From assembly GCA_012271225.1 (NCBI GenBank), contig JAAXGS010000155.1:1-8436 (forward strand): a stretch of 8,436 nt of DNA. Reading direction: 5' to 3'. Position 1 is the first letter of the stretch; each line of letters starts with the position of its first letter. The translations under genes were made by a program, and so were the position numbers. This stretch comes from Dehalococcoidia bacterium (GTDB lineage Bacteria > Chloroflexota > Dehalococcoidia > UBA6926). The notes beneath the pieces are model-generated. The model was not told the origin of the DNA and did no database searches. It saw nothing but the letters and a program-made list of their open reading frames with translations. Positions 4,548-8,436 of this stretch are shown here, piece after piece.

Positions 4548-7500
4548 ATGAGATCTCTGGCGCGAATCCTGAACGTCGGCGGCATCCTTCGGGCGCGAAT
4601 CCCGGAAGAGAGCCAACCGTCAGCGGAGCATCAGCGGCCGGATGACCCGTCGCGCCGCCATATCTCTCGCCCCCGCCCCCGCCGCTCCCTCCGCGCCCTG
4701 CCGCTTCTGTTGCTGCTGTCCATCGTCCTGCTGAGCGCCATGACCCTCGGCTCCGGCGTTGCGGCCGCAACCCAGACCGGCGGCAACGGCGATGATCTAT
4801 ACAGTCCGTCCGAAGGACGGACTGTTAGCCTCGCCGTCATCGGCAATGACCCCATCGCCGGGCCGCCCATCGTCACCGATGCCGCGCCCGTTTTCCCTGA
4901 TGCCGTCGCCAGAACGGTGGCGGAGGACGCCGCAATCGGAGACAACGTCGGCGCTCCCGTCACCGCAACGGACGGGGACGGCGACACGCTCACCTACACC
5001 CTGGCCGGGCCGGACGCGGCGGACTTCTCCATTGGCGCGGCGAGCGGGCAGATCACAACCAACGCCGCGCTCGACTATGAGACCCGCATCCGCTACGTGG
5101 TCACCGTGACGGCGACCGATGACAGCGCGGACGCGGAGGCGGCCACCATTCCCGTGACCATCGCCGTCACAAACGTCAATGAGGCCGGAACGGTCACGCT
5201 GGACTCCAGCCCCCTGGTGGGCGCGCTGCTGACCGCCTCTCTCAGCGATCCGGACGGGGATGTCTCCAGCGTCGCCTGGACGTGGCACACGTCGTCCAAC
5301 TATGACCCGTCCACCGGGACGGGAACGTGGACCGACGCCGGAACCAACAACAACGCCGCGATCTATGTGCCCAGGGAGGCCGACGTCGGCGACTATCTCC
5401 GCGCCACCGCCTCGTATGACGATGCTGCGGGCAACACGCGGATCGCCAGGGCGATCACGGACGCCGCCGTTCCCGCGCTCACCCAGAACGAAGAGTGCCG
5501 CGACACGGACATCTGGTGCGCCACCATGACGGCCGGCACAAGTCATGGAACGTACGGATTCTACTATTTCAATGAGGCGAATAAGTTTGGCAGCCTTTCG
5601 GACAGGAACTTTGACTACCGGGGAAATACCTATAGGGTTGACCGTCTGGACGAGGATCCATTCGACACTCCCAATACTGGCGAGCGTCGGCTGCGCATCA
5701 GCCGGGCTGGTGACAGGCCGACAGACGGTGCCCTGTACATCGGCACACGCGCCTTCGACTTCTCTGCTGCCGGGCAAGACGGGGGGCGATGCCCTGGCGG
5801 GAATTATTGCTATACGTGGGAGAATAACCTTGACTTTACTCGCCTTATCCAGAGCGGGCAGAAGTACACCGTCCGTATTCCCGCCCTGAACACGCCCCCC
5901 GTCTTCAATGAGGGCAGCGCCGTCAGCCGGACGGTCGCGGAGAACCAGGCCGCCGGCGCCAACGTCGGCAGCGCCGTCGCCGCAACGGACCCGGAGGGGA
6001 ACACCCTCACGTACAGCCTGGTCGACACCACCGCGCCCTTCGCCATCAACGCCACAAGCGGGCAGATCACGACCACCGCCGAACTCGACCGTGAGGCCAC
6101 AGGGTCCTACACGCTTGAGATCAGCGTCCAGGACTCGCTGGGGGTTGACGGAGGCGCGGACACCGTTGCGGACGCCACCGCCACGGTGACGATCACCGTC
6201 ACCGATGCGGACGACACCGGAACGGTGAGCCTATATCCCAAGGGCCCGCGAGAGGGCACGCTGATCACGGCAACCCTGACCGATCCGGACGGCGGCGTTG
6301 CCGCGCGGGAATGGCAGTGGGCCAGCTCCTCAGATTGGGACGGCAGCACGGGAACGTGGACGGGCATCAGCGGCGCGGCTTCAGACACGTACACGCCGGT
6401 CTCCGGGGATGTGGGCAACTATCTCCGCGCCACAGTCTCCTATACGGACACCTTTGGACACGGCAAGTCAGTGGAGACAATCTCCGCGCTGGCCGTCGTC
6501 ACCAGCACGGTCAACCGCGATCCGGCCTTCCCGGACTCTGAGACAGGGGCACGCTCCGTGGCGGAGAACACCGCGGTCGATGGCGCGGTTGGCAGCCCGG
6601 TTGCGGCCGTTGACCCGGACGGCGATTCCCTGACCTATACGCTGGGCGGCCTGGACGCCGCGTCCTTTGACATCGATGCCGCAAGCGGACAGATCCTGGC
6701 CTCGGCGGAACTGGATTATGAGACCAAGGTCTCCTATACCGTGACGGTGAGCGTCACGGACGGCAAGGACAGCACCGGCGCCGCGGATCCAACCATTGAT
6801 GACGCCATCACCGTGACGATCACCGTCACCAATGAGGATGAGGCCGGAGCGGTGACCCTGTCCTCGACAAGCCCCAGCGTGGGATCGCCGCTCACGGCCG
6901 GCGTGACCGATCCGGACGGCGTTGACACCACCACGATCACGGCGCAGTGGGCCAGCTCCTCAGATTGGGACGGCAGCGCCGGAACATGGGCTGACATCAG
7001 CGGCGCAACGGGCCTGGAGTATACGCCCGTGGCGGACGACGCGGACGATTACCTGCGCGTCACCCTCTCCTATACGGACGACCACGGCGCCGGCAAGAGC
7101 GCCAGCGCCATCACGGACAACGCCGTCAGCGCCGAGGTCTCCTGCGAGGGCCACGACGCGGACATCTGGTGCGCCATTCTGACTGCGGGGGATGGCTCCC
7201 GTGATCCTGGATTCTATAGTGGCTCTTCTTATGCCCCTTTTAATTATGGATCGCTTTCTCCCAGCAGTACATTTGACATTGGAGGTGTAACGTACAGCGT
7301 TTTTCAGTTCACGACGAGTAGGTCAGAATCTCTGACCAGTCGTGGCCTTGAAATTCAGTTTGTCGACAATGCCGCCTTTGACGAAACCAAACTGGATCCA
7401 CTGTCCCTGCACATTACTCCGACGCCCTTCAACGAGGATACGTTCAGTTTGGGCGTGGCTCGGTCCGACGGAATAGCATTCCTGGATGCCACTCCAAAGG

Positions 7501-8436
7501 GAAAAACGTTTACGGTCGGCCAGAAATACCTGATACGGATTCCGGCTATCAACCGTCCTGCAACATTTCCTGAAGGAAATGTTGCAGGACGCTCCGTCGA
7601 TGAGAACACCGCCGCAGGCGAGAACATCGGCGCGGCCCTGACCGCCAAGGACCCGGACGGGGACACGCTCACCTACAGCCTGGGCGGAACGGACGCGGCG
7701 TCCTTCGACATCGATGCGACAAACGGCCAGATCAAGACGAAGGCCGACCTGGACTATGAGACGAAGAGCAGCTATGAGGTGACGGTCAGCGTCAATGACG
7801 GCAAGGACAAGGCCGGGAACGATGAGGCAACCCCGGAGGCCGATGCCGTCATCACCGTCACCATCACCGTCAACAACCTGGATGAGGCCGCCAATGACCC
7901 CGGCACGGTGACGCTGTCGCCGCAGACGTATGAGTACGACACGGAACTGGTGGCCAGCGTCACGGACCCGGATGGCATCGATGGCACAGCCACGTGGCAG
8001 TGGGCGTGGTCGACGGACGGCGCCACCGGGTGGACGGACATCTCCGGCGCGACCTCCGCGGCCTACACGCCGCAGGCGGTCGACATCGGGCGCTACCTGC
8101 GTGTGACGGCGACGTACGCCGACCTGTTCCCCAGCACGGGTCAGACGGCCAGCGCGATCACGCCAAGCGCCGTCGCGCGCGGCACGTCGCCCCTCAACAA
8201 GCCGCCCGCGTTCCCGGCGGAGACGGACACGCGCTCCGTGGCGGAGAACACCGCGGCGGGCGAGAACATCGGCGATGCGGTGACGGCCACGGACCCGGAG
8301 GGAGACACGCTCACGTACAGCCTGGGCGGAACGGACGCGGCATCCTTTGCCATCGTCGCGGCCAGCGGCCAGCTGCAGACCTCAGCCGCCCTGGACTCCG
8401 ACACGAAGGCGAGCTATGAGGTGACGGTCAGCGTCA
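4548..8436 (+). CDS. Giant secreted cadherin/Ig-like repeat protein (3' end outside window)
   Basis: The frame is open for 1296 codons and runs off the window. A long basic N-terminus (1-50) leads to a hydrophobic core (51-68) and 'V-A-A-A-T', a likely signal peptide cut near residue 74. Then follow cadherin-like 1 (about 112-213), Ig-like 1 (214-311), a Cys-bearing module (314-448), cadherin-like 2 (449-558), Ig-like 2 (559-653), cadherin-like 3 (656-767), Ig-like 3 (768-864), a second Cys-bearing module (866-1001), cadherin-like 4 (1002-1119), Ig-like 4 (1120-1216) and cadherin-like 5 (from 1217). Cadherin-like units show 'R-S-V-A-E-N', 'A-x-D-P-D-G-D-x-L-T-Y', 'S-G-Q-I' and 'L-D-Y-E-T', with Asp/Glu sites typical of Ca2+ binding. 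Ig-like units show 'W-x-W', 'W-x-D-I-S-G-A' and 'Y-T-P-V-x-x-D-x-x-x-Y-L-R'. Such proteins usually act as surface adhesins or matrix proteins; the ligand and the anchor, probably C-terminal, are not visible. Confidence 0.93.
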   Translation, partial: MRSLARILNVGGILRARIPEESQPSAEHQRPDDPSRRHISRPRPRRSLRALPLLLLLSIVLLSAMTLGSGVAAATQTGGNGDDLYSPSEGRTVSLAVIGNDPIAGPPIVTDAAPVFPDAVARTVAEDAAIGDNVGAPVTATDGDGDTLTYTLAGPDAADFSIGAASGQITTNAALDYETRIRYVVTVTATDDSADAEAATIPVTIAVTNVNEAGTVTLDSSPLVGALLTASLSDPDGDVSSVAWTWHTSSNYDPSTGTGTWTDAGTNNNAAIYVPREADVGDYLRATASYDDAAGNTRIARAITDAAVPALTQNEECRDTDIWCATMTAGTSHGTYGFYYFNEANKFGSLSDRNFDYRGNTYRVDRLDEDPFDTPNTGERRLRISRAGDRPTDGALYIGTRAFDFSAAGQDGGRCPGGNYCYTWENNLDFTRLIQSGQKYTVRIPALNTPPVFNEGSAVSRTVAENQAAGANVGSAVAATDPEGNTLTYSLVDTTAPFAINATSGQITTTAELDREATGSYTLEISVQDSLGVDGGADTVADATATVTITVTDADDTGTVSLYPKGPREGTLITATLTDPDGGVAAREWQWASSSDWDGSTGTWTGISGAASDTYTPVSGDVGNYLRATVSYTDTFGHGKSVETISALAVVTSTVNRDPAFPDSETGARSVAENTAVDGAVGSPVAAVDPDGDSLTYTLGGLDAASFDIDAASGQILASAELDYETKVSYTVTVSVTDGKDSTGAADPTIDDAITVTITVTNEDEAGAVTLSSTSPSVGSPLTAGVTDPDGVDTTTITAQWASSSDWDGSAGTWADISGATGLEYTPVADDADDYLRVTLSYTDDHGAGKSASAITDNAVSAEVSCEGHDADIWCAILTAGDGSRDPGFYSGSSYAPFNYGSLSPSSTFDIGGVTYSVFQFTTSRSESLTSRGLEIQFVDNAAFDETKLDPLSLHITPTPFNEDTFSLGVARSDGIAFLDATPKGKTFTVGQKYLIRIPAINRPATFPEGNVAGRSVDENTAAGENIGAALTAKDPDGDTLTYSLGGTDAASFDIDATNGQIKTKADLDYETKSSYEVTVSVNDGKDKAGNDEATPEADAVITVTITVNNLDEAANDPGTVTLSPQTYEYDTELVASVTDPDGIDGTATWQWAWSTDGATGWTDISGATSAAYTPQAVDIGRYLRVTATYADLFPSTGQTASAITPSAVARGTSPLNKPPAFPAETDTRSVAENTAAGENIGDAVTATDPEGDTLTYSLGGTDAASFAIVAASGQLQTSAALDSDTKASYEVTVSV
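4801..4825. repeat. Perfect 11-bp inverted repeat inside the giant gene
   Basis: ACAGTCCGTCC (4801-4811) and GGACGGACTGT (4815-4825) are exact reverse complements around the codon GAA. It encodes S-P-S-E-G-R-T just after the signal peptide and before the first full cadherin-like unit. It is too early to be a terminator for the gene; function unknown. Confidence 0.75.
5487..5888 (+). other. Cys-bearing 'DIWCA' module, copy 1, inside the giant protein
   Basis: Residues about 314-447 of the giant protein. It opens C317-R-D-T-D-I-W-C324-A, continues with 'T-A-G', 'Y-G-F-Y', 'F-G-S-L-S-D' and 'Y-R-G-N-T-Y-R-V', and closes with 'G-Q-K-Y-T-V-R-I-P-A-L'. A second Cys pair is C415-P-G-G-N-Y-C421. It is predicted to be beta-rich. 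I recall similar stretches ('A-T-L-T-V-G' then 'F-G-S-L-S-D' and 'Y-x-G-x-x-Y-x-V') between cadherin and fibronectin-like repeats of other bacterial surface proteins, but I know no named family. Codons here use far more A/T in third position than the flanking domains. Confidence 0.7.
6315..6347 (+). repeat. 33-bp exact direct repeat, copy 1 (Ig-like domain 2)
   Basis: Identical to 6945-6977. It encodes 'Q-W-A-S-S-S-D-W-D-G-S' in the Ig-like unit. Exact nucleotide identity, including third positions, across 630 bp implies a recent duplication or gene conversion and could support recombinational loss or gain of one cadherin-Ig unit. Confidence 0.8.
6945..6977 (+). repeat. 33-bp exact direct repeat, copy 2 (Ig-like domain 3)
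   Basis: Second copy of the 6315-6347 repeat, at the equivalent site of Ig-like domain 3 and in the same reading frame. Flanking bases diverge immediately outside the repeat. Confidence 0.8.
7143..7550 (+). other. Cys-bearing 'DIWCA' module, copy 2, inside the giant protein
   Basis: Residues about 866-1001. It starts C866-E-G-H-D-A-D-I-W-C875-A and shares 'L-T-A-G', 'G-F-Y-S-G', 'Y-G-S-L-S', 'G-G-V-T-Y-S-V' and the closing 'G-Q-K-Y-L-I-R-I-P-A-I-N' with copy 1. The middle differs strongly, including loss of the second Cys pair. Both copies occupy the same slot: after an Ig-like domain and before a cadherin-like domain. The stretch is again rich in A/T-ending codons, and it ends at the 38-bp inverted repeat at 7554-7591. 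Confidence 0.7.
7554..7591. repeat. Perfect 18-bp inverted repeat inside the giant gene
   Basis: The left arm CGTCCTGCAACATTTCCT (7554-7571) and the right arm AGGAAATGTTGCAGGACG (7574-7591) are exact reverse complements separated by only two bases. The element encodes the start of cadherin-like domain 4 (R1003 to R1015, including F-P-E-G) right after the second Cys-bearing module. No in-frame stop is introduced on the plus strand. Confidence 0.85.

Noticed and set aside
4169..4585. 138-codon minus-strand reading frame across the intergenic region
   Set aside because: It overlaps the orphan antitoxin promoter, the tandem repeats, the 4384 promoter and the giant gene's start. Its translation is low-complexity (G, P, R, S) with no family signature.
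5379..5390. 12-bp palindrome GCCGACGTCGGC in the giant gene
   Set aside because: Palindromes of this length are expected by chance in GC-rich coding DNA, and it lies at no domain boundary.
4797..5777. 326-codon minus-strand reading frame opposite the cadherin region
   Set aside because: It is the antisense of a strongly supported coding sequence. GC-rich repeated Asp/Ala/Thr codons commonly leave the reverse frame open. The product is V/G/R-rich with no recognisable domain.

Overview
The window looks like bacterial chromosomal DNA of fairly high GC content. It has Shine-Dalgarno sites, sigma70-like -10 boxes, a dense cluster of small toxin-antitoxin genes, and a giant secreted cadherin/Ig-like repeat protein. 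This mix (DUF433, HicAB with a minimal HicB, FitAB/VapBC, and cadherin proteins with 'R-S-V-A-E-N-T-A' and 'S-G-Q-x-x-T' signatures) recalls uncultured marine or sponge-associated Chloroflexota. That taxonomic guess is an inference from memory, not something the sequence proves.

Layout. 1-104 may be the tail of an upstream gene. 105-364 is non-coding and holds a weak candidate promoter. 365-1957 (+) encodes a roughly 10-TM membrane protein with an N-terminal extracytoplasmic domain carrying one clear Asp-box. 1958-2161 is an intergenic gap with a possible hairpin and a TATAAT box. 2162-2853 (+) is a three-gene unit: DUF433 protein, HicA toxin, HicB antitoxin. Convergent with it, 2893-3587 (-) is a FitAB/VapBC-type pair (ribbon-helix-helix antitoxin, then PIN toxin). 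3796-4271 is a second, diverged copy of the antitoxin gene and its promoter region but without a toxin; the copy carries an in-frame 17-codon insertion. 4106-4547 is the intergenic region between this orphan antitoxin (-) and the giant gene (+). It has a promoter on each side, a hairpin and a 16-bp tandem repeat. From 4548 to the window end (+), still open at 8436, runs a secreted protein of at least 1296 residues.

The giant protein alternates cadherin-like and Ig-like domains and contains two copies of an unfamiliar Cys-bearing module ('D-I-W-C-A'). The two modules use visibly more A/T-ending codons than the rest of the gene. Two perfect inverted repeats, with 11-bp and 18-bp arms, lie in its coding sequence. 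Both are centred on a Glu-Gly (GAA GGA) codon pair.

How the genes fit together: the small genes form a toxin-antitoxin island between two genes for cell-surface proteins. I see no transposase, integrase, tRNA, rRNA or CRISPR array. The most distinctive points are the mosaic surface protein with its inverted repeats and the toxin-less antitoxin duplicate.
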